Origin: Anaerolineales bacterium
GTDB lineage: Bacteria > Chloroflexota > Anaerolineae > Anaerolineales > UBA11579
Length of the DNA: 44,203 bases
Reading direction: 5' to 3'
Assembly: GCA_016935415.1 (NCBI GenBank)
Contig: JAFGRA010000186.1
Span: 1 to 44,203 of the forward strand
In this document: in pieces, positions 20,739 to 29,600 of the stretch
How positions within the stretch are numbered: position 1 is the stretch's first letter
Layout: the number at the start of each line of letters is the position of its first letter
Notes under the pieces: generated by a model
Told to the model about the DNA's origin: nothing
Database searches by the model: none
The model's input: the letters and a program-made list of their open reading frames with translations, nothing else
Made by a program: the position numbers and the translations under genes

Positions 20739-20945
20739 ATGCCTTCTATCAACATTTACAATCCAATCGTTGATCGAAACGTTGAGCGCGACGCGGTTGC
20801 CTCTTTGGAGAAACCGGAGCCAAACAAGGGTCACCGCAAGCCCATCAGCGTCCACTATCCCAATTGGGCCAGGTTGGACGGGCTGAATCTCAACTGGAAA
20901 ATACAAACCGACAGCCGAAACAAGGCGATTAGATTACAGGAATAA
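20739..20945 (+). CDS. Small protein of unknown function (68 aa)
   Basis: SD-like GAGAGGTG upstream of ATG; lies directly upstream of rsgA in a compact operon. Confidence 0.55.
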   Translation: MPSINIYNPIVDRNVERDAVASLEKPEPNKGHRKPISVHYPNWARLDGLNLNWKIQTDSRNKAIRLQE

Positions 20946-20951
20946 CTTACG

Positions 20952-22142
20952 ATGAGTAACGAGAATTACAATTACGAAAAACAAAGGCAGAAGCACCAGC
21001 ACAGCCAGGAATTGCGCAAAGCGCGCAAGAAATCCGGCCGCCGCAATACATCCAAGAAACCGCGCCGCAACGACTGGGCGCAGCTTTCGGATGAATACTG
21101 GGAAGACGCTGACCTTGAATCCTTCGAACGCGTCATGCCGCTGGACGAGAACGAACGCCGCCGCTCCGTAGAGAGCATGGCCTACAAAGCAGAGGCCAAA
21201 ACAAACGAAGCAGAAGCAGAAAACCTGGCACCCGCCGGACAGACCGGCGTAGTCAGCGAAGTCAGCAGCGGGTTGTGCCGCGTGCAGATAGACGGCCGTG
21301 AACTACTATGCAGCCTGCGTGGGGCGCTCAAGGCCGAAGAGACCGGCTTCACCAATGTGATAGCGGTTGGCGATCTAGTGATCGTCTCGCCGGATGGCGC
21401 CGAGCGCGGTGTGGTCGAAACTGTGCTGCCCCGCCGCAGCATGCTCGCCCGCCCGGACGTGTTCGCCAGCCACCTGCGGCAGGTCGTGGTCGCCAACGTC
21501 GACCAACTGCTGATCGTGGCAGCCTGGCGCGACCCGCACATCTGGCTGGAATTGATCGACCGTTATCTGGTGACCGCCGAACACAACGACCTGCAAGCCG
21601 TGATCTGCGTCAACAAGATCGACCTGGTCGCGGACCAGGCCGAGTTCGCGGCTGCCTTGCAGCCCTACCATAACCTGGGCTTCCACGTGCTGGCAACCAG
21701 CGCCCTCACCGGGGCGGGCATTGCCGAACTGCGCGAAGTGCTGCGCGGCAAAACCACCGTACTGGCCGGTATGTCCGGCGTAGGCAAGTCTTCACTGCTG
21801 TCCGCCGTCGATCCTGGCCTAGACCTGCACACCAAGACAGTTAGCGAACATTCCGGCGAAGGCCGCCATACCACCACGCAGGTCAACCGCTTCCCGTTGG
21901 CTATTGGCGGCATGGTAATGGACACGCCCGGTATGCGTGAGTTCGGCGTAGCCGGGATCACGCGTCCCGAACTGGATGACTACTTCCCAGAGATCGTGGC
22001 GGTAAGCTACAAATGCCAGTTCAACGACTGCACCCACCTCAACGAACCGGACTGCGCTGTGCAGGCTGCCGTTGAGGCCGGAGAAATCGCCCAGAGTCGC
22101 TACTATAGCTATACAAAAATCTATGCTGACCTGCCTGAATAA
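20952..22142 (+). CDS. rsgA: Ribosome small-subunit-dependent GTPase with basic N-terminal extension
   Basis: Permuted GTPase motifs NKIDLV (G4) before GMSGVGKSSLLSA (G1) and DTPGMREFG (G3); zinc knuckle CQFNDCTHLNEPDC. Confidence 0.95.
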   Translation: MSNENYNYEKQRQKHQHSQELRKARKKSGRRNTSKKPRRNDWAQLSDEYWEDADLESFERVMPLDENERRRSVESMAYKAEAKTNEAEAENLAPAGQTGVVSEVSSGLCRVQIDGRELLCSLRGALKAEETGFTNVIAVGDLVIVSPDGAERGVVETVLPRRSMLARPDVFASHLRQVVVANVDQLLIVAAWRDPHIWLELIDRYLVTAEHNDLQAVICVNKIDLVADQAEFAAALQPYHNLGFHVLATSALTGAGIAELREVLRGKTTVLAGMSGVGKSSLLSAVDPGLDLHTKTVSEHSGEGRHTTTQVNRFPLAIGGMVMDTPGMREFGVAGITRPELDDYFPEIVAVSYKCQFNDCTHLNEPDCAVQAAVEAGEIAQSRYYSYTKIYADLPE

Positions 22143-22153
22143 TTCAGGCAGGT
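22131..22153 (+). repeat. Hairpin spanning the rsgA stop codon
   Basis: CCTGCCTGAA-TAA-TTCAGGCAGG, 10-bp perfect stem; weak U tract TTGTGTTT follows. Confidence 0.6.
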
Positions 22154-22178
22154 TGTGTTTAATTTATGGAGGTTGCAC

Positions 22179-23432
22179 GTGTACAAGCTAAAAGCTGTAC
22201 CCGTTTATTTGATCTTTTCATTTTCATTTGGGCTAATCACCTCGCTGGCATTCCTGGTCAGCCAGATCTACCGCATCCAGATGGTTGGCCTAAACCCGCT
22301 GCAACTCGTGCTGGTCGGTACGGCCCTGGAAGCGGCCGCCTTCGCCTTTGAAATCCCCACCGGCGTGGTAGCCGACACCTACAGCCGCCGCCTCTCGGTG
22401 ATCATCGGCTGTGTCGTCTTTGGGCTAGGCTTGATCCTGGAAGGTGCCATCCAACTCTTCCTGACCGTGCTGCTGGCCCAGGTCGTGTGGGGATTGGGCT
22501 GGACTTTCATCAGCGGGGCGCTGGACGCCTGGATCGCTGATGAGGTTGGAGCGGATACGGTCGGCCCGGTCTACATCCGGGGTTCGCAGTTGGGCACGAT
22601 CGGCAGCCTGGTTGCCATCCCGATCAGCGTGGTGCTGGGCAACATCATCGTCAACCTGCCCTTCCTGGTGGGCGGCGGCCTGTTCATTGCCCTGGGACTC
22701 TTCCTAATCGTCTACATGCCCGAAGAAGGATTTACCCCCGCCCCACCCGAAGAGCGCGAGACTTTCCGCTCGATGACAACTACCTTCCGCGAAGGCGTAG
22801 GCATGATGCGGGCGCGCCCAATCTTGCTGATCTTCGTGGCCGTATCGCTTACCGTTGGCCTGGCCTCGGAAGGCTGGGATCGCCTCAGCGATGCCCACCT
22901 GCTGGCACACTTCACCTTCCCTACCTGGGGCGACATGACCGTGGTGACCTGGTTTGGCATCTTCGGAGCGATTTCCGGCATCCTCGGCCTGATCGTCAAG
23001 GAAATCATCAAACGCCGCCTGGACACCACCAACCAGGTCGCGCTGGCGCGTGCCTTGCAGATCATTCCCCTGTTGATTGCGATCAGCGTACTCACCTTTG
23101 CCTGGACGGATTCATTTGCCATTGCGGTGGTGATGACCTGGATCGTAGGTATCAGCCGCGGTGTTGCTTATCCGCTGGAAGCAGCCTGGATGAACAAGTA
23201 CATCGACTCCAAGGTGCGCGCCACCGTGCTCTCGATGACCAGCCAGGTCAATGCCCTGGGGCAGATCGTCGGTGGGCCGGGTGTGGGCTACGTCGGCAAC
23301 CGTTTCTCGCTGCCCAGCGCCCTCTCGATTTCGGGCACACTGTTCGCCATACCGTTCTGGTTGTATGGTTTGGCCTTGCGCCGTAGGTCAAGCATGTTGG
23401 ATCTGGGCGAGGAAGTGGTGGAAGCTTCGTAG
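22179..23432 (+). CDS. MFS transporter
   Basis: About 12 hydrophobic segments; EIPTGVVADTYSRRLSVIIG MFS motif-A-like loop. GTG start at 22179 with GGAGG SD preferred to 22155. Confidence 0.88.
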   Translation: MYKLKAVPVYLIFSFSFGLITSLAFLVSQIYRIQMVGLNPLQLVLVGTALEAAAFAFEIPTGVVADTYSRRLSVIIGCVVFGLGLILEGAIQLFLTVLLAQVVWGLGWTFISGALDAWIADEVGADTVGPVYIRGSQLGTIGSLVAIPISVVLGNIIVNLPFLVGGGLFIALGLFLIVYMPEEGFTPAPPEERETFRSMTTTFREGVGMMRARPILLIFVAVSLTVGLASEGWDRLSDAHLLAHFTFPTWGDMTVVTWFGIFGAISGILGLIVKEIIKRRLDTTNQVALARALQIIPLLIAISVLTFAWTDSFAIAVVMTWIVGISRGVAYPLEAAWMNKYIDSKVRATVLSMTSQVNALGQIVGGPGVGYVGNRFSLPSALSISGTLFAIPFWLYGLALRRRSSMLDLGEEVVEAS

Positions 23433-23524
23433 GCGGATGTATATAAAGTACTCTGGGCGACGCCGCAGCAATTTTTGAACGCTAACTTGTTGCAGACGGC
23501 TTCAGTCGCCGAGATACAATCCGG

Positions 23525-23541
23525 GCGGGTTCGAAACCCGC
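23525..23541. repeat. Short palindrome GCGGGT-TCGAA-ACCCGC
   Basis: Same style as the 13871-13891 palindrome. Confidence 0.5.
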
Positions 23542-23563
23542 TCCTGCATACTTCTTAAACAAA

Positions 23564-23597
23564 ATTCTCCCGAAGGACTACTAGCCTTCGGGAGAAT
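23564..23597. terminator. Bidirectional terminator between MFS gene and gyrA
   Basis: ATTCTCCCGAAGG-ACTACTAG-CCTTCGGGAGAAT between convergent genes. Confidence 0.8.
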
Positions 23598-23625
23598 ACA
23601 TTTACCTGATTACTCAGCGCCTACC

Positions 23626-26349
23626 CTATATATCCATCTTGGTTTGCTGGCTCGAATCACCGCGCTTCTTTTTGCTCGAAGAAGATTTCTTGGTCGTGCT
23701 GCTCTTGCGGGTACTGGTTTTCTTTTTGCTGCTCCCGGCAGACTTACTGCGTGAACTGGTGGTCTTCTGTTTCGCCGCGCTGGTTTTCTTGCTGCGCGAG
23801 CTGGTCGATTTCTTGGCCGCGCTGGTCTTGCCGCCGGAAGACTTGCGACTGGATGCTGATGACTTACTGGAAGTAGACTTCGTACTGCTGGTAGAGCGCT
23901 TCTGCTTGGTCTTCCGTAAGTCGTCCGGAACCTCCCAGGGCACAACCATCTTAACCAATTCCTCGGCATCCTCTTTATTATCGAAAATGAGCTTCCCATC
24001 CGAGGGCCGCGTGCGCACCGGCGCAGAATCCAGCCGCATCAGGCGCGGGGTGCGGCGGATGCGATGTACGCCGATCTCGGTAGTGTATTTGTCAACCGTC
24101 ATGCCCACCAACTGCACGCCATCCGGCAGCTTCCAGGCGATCACACCCTGGCCGTAACGCCCTTGCGTGGGGAACTGCGACATCTTGAGGCGCTTGCCCT
24201 TGCTATCGGAAGCCAGCAGGAAGGTTTCATAACTCTTATCGACCACGTCCATGCCGATCACTTCGTCATCCCCCTTGAGCTTGATGCCGTTCACCCCGGC
24301 AGCCACCAGTCCCATCGGGCGCACGTCCTCTTCGGTAAAGCGGATCGCCATACCCTGGGCGGTTGCCAACAGAATCTCGGAACTGCCATCAGTAAGCTGC
24401 ACCCAACCCAACCGGTCGCCATCATTGACCTTCACGGATTGGAAGGTTTGCGCCGACGGGCCGGGCATCTCGGCCAACTCACTCTTCTTGACCATGCCGC
24501 CGCGCGTCCCGAAGAAGATATACCAACCTTCGGCGCGTTCGTCGGATGGAGGCAAGGTGACCAGAGTTGCCAGCTTATCCCCTTCACGCAACGGGCTGAC
24601 CTGCGCGAATTGCGCGCCATTTTCGGGCGCGTCTGCTTCCGGTACGGCGTGCACCGGGATGGCGGCGGTCTTGCCATCCTCGGCGATCAGATACAAGGTA
24701 TCGCGCGTATTGGCGCGCACGGTGAATTCCACTGCGGCGCTGCCCCACAGGCGCGGCTGCTTGTCTTCCGGCGAGCGGGCGATCTTGCCATCGCCATCGA
24801 CCGACACCCAGGTGAACTTATCCTCGACCATATCTTTGGCGGTCAGCACCGGGCCGGCCTTTTGGCCTTCTGCCAACTGCACGATCTGCGTGCGGCGGCG
24901 GTCAGCATATTCCTCTTTTACATTCAGGAGTTCGTCGGCCACTACCTTGCGCATCTTGGCCGGGGAAGCCAGCAAATCTTCCAGGTATTTGATCTCGCGC
25001 TGCACTTCCTTGTATTCGGTCTCGATCTTCTTGCGCTCGAGCGCCGCCAGCCGCCGCAGCGGCATATCCAGGATCGCATTAGCCTGGATTTCGGAAAGTT
25101 TGTATCGTTTCATCAAGCGGTTGCGAGCGTTATCAACGTCACGCGAGGAGCGGATCAACTCAATGATCTCCTCCAGATTCTTCAACGCCACCCGCAGCCC
25201 GTCCAGGATGTGGGCCCGCGCCCGGGCGCGTTCCAGATCGTACTCACTGCGCCGTTGGATCACCGTCAAGCGATGCTCCAGGTAAACGCGCAGCGCCTGC
25301 TTGAGGGTCAATAGAGTGGGTTCGTCATTGACCAGCGCCAGCATAATGATACTGAAGGTGCTCTTCATCGGCGTTCGTTTGTAGAGATCGCTCAGCAGTT
25401 TGCGGGAGTCGGCCCCACGCTGCAACTCGATCACAATGCGCATACCGGTGCGGTCACTTTCATCGCGCAGGTCGCTGATCCCTTCCAGTTTGCCGTCGCG
25501 GGTCAGGTTGGCAATGCGCTCGATCAACGAAGCCTTATTGGTCATGTAGGGCAATTCAGTGACGATGATACGTTCGCGGCCACGCCCCATTTCTTCCATG
25601 TGAGCAACCGCCTGCACGGTCACGCGCCCGCGGCCGATACCGTAAGCTTTCATCAGGGCATCAGAATCATCGATGATCGCCCCGCCGGTGGGGAAGTCCG
25701 GGCCTTTGATGAATTCCATTAACTTTTCGAGGTCGATGTCATCAACCTTGGACCAGTTATCCAAAAGATAGATCAAAGCGTCGATCACTTCGCCCAAGTT
25801 GTGGGGCGGAACACTGGTCGACATACCAACTGCAATCCCGGTAGCGCCGTTCACCAACAAATTGGGGATCGCCGCCGGCAGCACAACCGGCTCTTGCAAG
25901 GTTTCATCGAAGTTATTACCGAAATCAACCGTGTTCTTCTGAATATCTTGCAGCATATTCACAGTGGGGGAAGCCATGCGTGCTTCGGTATAACGCATGG
26001 CGGCAGGCGAATCGCCATCCACACTGCCGAAATTACCTTGCCCATCCACCAAAGGCAGCCGCATGGAAAAGTCCTGCGCCATGCGCGCCATCGCATCGTA
26101 AACGGCTGTATCACTGTGGGGGTGGTACTTGCCCAAAACCTCACCAACCACACGCGCCGATTTCTTATAGCCGGTATTGGGACGCAATCCCATATCATGC
26201 ATGGCGTAAAGGATGCGCCGGTGCACGGGTTTGAGGCCGTCGCGCGCATCGGGTAGGGCGCGCGAGACGATCACGCTCATGGCGTAATCCAGGTATGCCT
26301 GCTGCATTTCTTCGTCGATGTTAATTAATCGTACCCGACCAACTTCCAT
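23626..26349 (-). CDS. gyrA: DNA gyrase/topoisomerase IV subunit A with Ser/Lys-rich C-terminal tail
   Basis: [50 protein letters not shown] (active-site Tyr), GyrA CTD blades. Confidence 0.93.
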   Translation of the reverse strand: MEVGRVRLINIDEEMQQAYLDYAMSVIVSRALPDARDGLKPVHRRILYAMHDMGLRPNTGYKKSARVVGEVLGKYHPHSDTAVYDAMARMAQDFSMRLPLVDGQGNFGSVDGDSPAAMRYTEARMASPTVNMLQDIQKNTVDFGNNFDETLQEPVVLPAAIPNLLVNGATGIAVGMSTSVPPHNLGEVIDALIYLLDNWSKVDDIDLEKLMEFIKGPDFPTGGAIIDDSDALMKAYGIGRGRVTVQAVAHMEEMGRGRERIIVTELPYMTNKASLIERIANLTRDGKLEGISDLRDESDRTGMRIVIELQRGADSRKLLSDLYKRTPMKSTFSIIMLALVNDEPTLLTLKQALRVYLEHRLTVIQRRSEYDLERARARAHILDGLRVALKNLEEIIELIRSSRDVDNARNRLMKRYKLSEIQANAILDMPLRRLAALERKKIETEYKEVQREIKYLEDLLASPAKMRKVVADELLNVKEEYADRRRTQIVQLAEGQKAGPVLTAKDMVEDKFTWVSVDGDGKIARSPEDKQPRLWGSAAVEFTVRANTRDTLYLIAEDGKTAAIPVHAVPEADAPENGAQFAQVSPLREGDKLATLVTLPPSDERAEGWYIFFGTRGGMVKKSELAEMPGPSAQTFQSVKVNDGDRLGWVQLTDGSSEILLATAQGMAIRFTEEDVRPMGLVAAGVNGIKLKGDDEVIGMDVVDKSYETFLLASDSKGKRLKMSQFPTQGRYGQGVIAWKLPDGVQLVGMTVDKYTTEIGVHRIRRTPRLMRLDSAPVRTRPSDGKLIFDNKEDAEELVKMVVPWEVPDDLRKTKQKRSTSSTKSTSSKSSASSRKSSGGKTSAAKKSTSSRSKKTSAAKQKTTSSRSKSAGSSKKKTSTRKSSTTKKSSSSKKKRGDSSQQTKMDI

Positions 26350-26555
26350 TAACTTATCTCCTGAACGTTAATTTATTTCTCAATCTTGCCCGCGGTTGTG
26401 CCGGAGCAGGCTGCTTGCCTGCTCAAATCAGAACATTTGTTTTATATTTTATCATACGGCTAATCCCGGTCGAAGTCAAGACCGGCGGGTATTATAAAGC
26501 CAAGCACGGCAATACCCAAGCCCATGCCGCGCGCAAGCGTACCTTTAATTGTAGC

Positions 26556-26591
26556 AAAAAAAGATGACCTGCGCTTCGCGCAGGCCATCTC
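26556..26591 (-). terminator. Intrinsic terminator of rpoC
   Basis: Minus strand: AGATGGCCTGCGCGAAGCGCAGGTCATC followed by TTTTTTT. Confidence 0.9.
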
Positions 26592-26621
26592 GATTTCACT
26601 TTCTAATGATATTTCTAAAAC

Positions 26622-29600
26622 TTAGTCCGCCGCGGTGGGTTCAGCACTCACGTCTAACGCTTGCGCGGCTTCCTCACCTTCACCGGCTTCAGCTTCCAGT
26701 TCGGCCATTTCGACTTCACCTTCCGGCAAAGCTTCTTCAGCCTCCAGGCCGTAGCCGGTACCGGCGGGAATGAGCTTACCAAGAATAACGTTCTCCTTCA
26801 AGCCGTACAGGGGGTCTTTCTTCCCAGCGATGGCCGCAGTAGACAGCACCCGGATGGTATGCTGGAAGGAAGCTGCCGACAAGAAGGACTCGGTATTCAG
26901 CGAGGCCTTGGTGATGCCCAACAGCAGTTCGATGGACTTGGCAGGCTGCTTGCCTTCGGCCAGCATTTCCTCGTTGATCTTGCGCAGTTCCAGGCGGTCG
27001 ATAAAGTCGCCCGGCAGCAGTTCGGTGTCGCCGGGGCGGGTGACCTGCACCTTGGACATCATCTTGCGGATGATGACTTCGAAGTGCTTGTCGTGGATAT
27101 CCTGACCCTGGGAGCGGTACACCTGCTGTACTTCTTTGAGCAGGTAGCGCTGGCAGGCCTCGCGGCCCTGAATGCGCAGGATGGAGTGCGGGTTGAGTGA
27201 ACCTTCGGTCAGCGGCTGGCCGGGTTCCACCGTGTCGCCGGTGCGCACGATCAGGCGCGTGTTGGAAGGCACTTCGTACTCGGCTTCCTCGCGCTGTTCG
27301 TAAGCGACGATCACTTTGCCTTTTTCAATGCGTACCTTACCGCCGTTGGTGGCGGTGATGGTAGCATCGTCATGCTTGGCAATCTCGTCACCAGCTTCGA
27401 CCTCGGTGCTGTCTTTGACAGTTGCTTTCCAGCCTTCCGCCAGGTCATATTCATCGTTGACCATTTCGCTGTATTCCACGCGCACCACGCGCAGATCGCT
27501 GAAGCGTTCGGACTGGATCACTTCAACCTTGCCACCCAGTTCGGTCACCACGGCTTCACCTTTCGGTGCTCGGCGAGCTTCGAAAAGTTCTTCCACACGG
27601 GGGAGACCGGTCGTGATGTCACCACCGGCAGCCACACCGCCGGTGTGGAAAGTACGCAGCGTAAGCTGGGTCCCCGGCTCACCGATCGATTGGGCAGCCA
27701 CGATCCCGACTGCGGCGCCAAGGTCAGCCTTACGGCCGCGACCCAGGTCCATGCCGTAGCACTGGATGCAGATGCCGCGTTCACTTTCGCAGGTCAATGG
27801 CGAGCGGATCATCGCTTCGGTGATCCCGGCTTGCATGATCTTGCGGATCTGGTCTTGCTCCAGCAACACGTTACGCTCGATCAAGACCTCACCGGTTTCA
27901 GGGTGCACGATCCGACGGGCAGTTACACGCCCGTACAGGCGGCCACTCAATGATTGACCGGCTACATCATCACTGCTGCGCAGCCAGATACCGTCTTCGG
28001 TCTCACAATCATCCTCGGAAGTGATCACGTCCTGGGAAACGTCCACCAGGCGGCGGGTCAGGTAACCGGCGTCAGCCGTACGCAGCGCCGTATCTGCCAG
28101 ACCCTTGCGGGAACCGTGCGTAGAGATGAAGTATTCCAGCGTGGTCAGCCCTTCGCGGAAGTTGGAGCGGATCGGCAGCGGAATGATGCGCCCAGACGGG
28201 TCAGCCATCATACCGCGCATCCCGGCCAACTGGGAAATCGAACTGAAACCACCCTTGGTGGCCCCAGAGTTCGCCATCGTCGCCAGGTTGCCGAACGGGT
28301 CCATTTCTTCACGCACGGCGGAAGCCACTTTGTTGGTGGTCTCCTGCCAGATCTCGATCACGCGGTCGTTCTGTTCTTGCTCGGTCAGCAGACCGCGGCG
28401 GAAATCACGCTCGACGGCCTGTTCTTCTTCCATGGCTTTGGTGATGATCTCTTGCTTTTCCTCTGGAATGGTAATGTCGGAAATCGCAATCGTCGTGCCA
28501 GAGCGCGTGGCGTATTTGAAACCAATATCCTTGATGGCGTCGGCAACCCCGGTGGTAGTTTCATCATCGGAGACTTCGATCAACTCAGCGATCAAGTCCT
28601 TGATATCACCTTTATCCATCACGTAATTGACGAATTGGATTTGCGGAGCCAGCACCAGGTTGAAGAGCACACGCCCCACCGTGGTATCGATGATGCGGGT
28701 TTCCGGTTCGGCCAGACGATTATTTTCATCATCGTACCAGGTCTCTGTGCGCACTCGGATATTGGTGTGCACCTTGACCTGGCCGAGTTGGTAAGCCATC
28801 TCGACTTCGTCCATGTCAGCGAACACGCGCTCGCTGCCATCGCTGCTGTTCTCATCGCGCATGGTCAGGTAATAGACGCCCAACACCATATCCTTCGACG
28901 GGCCGATGATCGGCTCGCCGCTGGCAGGCTTGAGCAGGTTGCGGGAGGAAAGCATCAATTCGCGCGCCTCTTTGACCGCTTTTTCGGCCAACGGCACGTG
29001 CACGGCCATCTGGTCACCGTCAAAGTCAGCGTTGAAGGCGGTGGTAACCAATGGGTGCAACTGGATGGCGCTGCCCTCGATCAAAATCGGCTCAAAAGCC
29101 TGAATACCCAAACGGTGCAGGGTGGGAGCACGGTTGAGCAATACCGGGCGTTCCGTGATGACCTCTTCCAGAACCTCCCAGACTTCGGGGCGGTTGCGGT
29201 CCATGAAGCGGCGGGCGCCCTTCACGTTGGCGGCATAGTTATGCGACACCAGGCGGGAGATCACAAACGGGCGATACAGTTCCAGCGCCATGCTCTTGGG
29301 CAAGCCGCACTGGTACAGCTTGAGCTGCGGGCCAACCACGATCACCGAACGGCCGGAATAGTCCACACGCTTACCTAACAGGTTGCGGCGGAAACGGCCC
29401 TTCTTGCCTTTGAGCAGATCGCTCAAAGATTTTAGTTCACGGCGGCCGCGGCGGGAAAGCGCTTTGCCGCGCTGCGAATTATCGATCAGCGAGTCGACCG
29501 CTTCCTGGAGCATACGCTTTTCGTTGCGTACAATCACGTCCGGTGCGCCCAACTCCAACAGCCGCTTGAGGCGGTTGTTGCGATTGATCACACGGCGGTA

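Noticed and set aside
24064-25314. 416-aa and 344-aa plus-strand ORFs across gyrA
   Set aside because: Antisense shadow ORFs of a high-GC coding region; the gyrA frame is unmistakable.
27954-29378. 474-aa plus-strand ORF
   Set aside because: Antisense to conserved rpoC; His/Gln/Gly-rich shadow translation.
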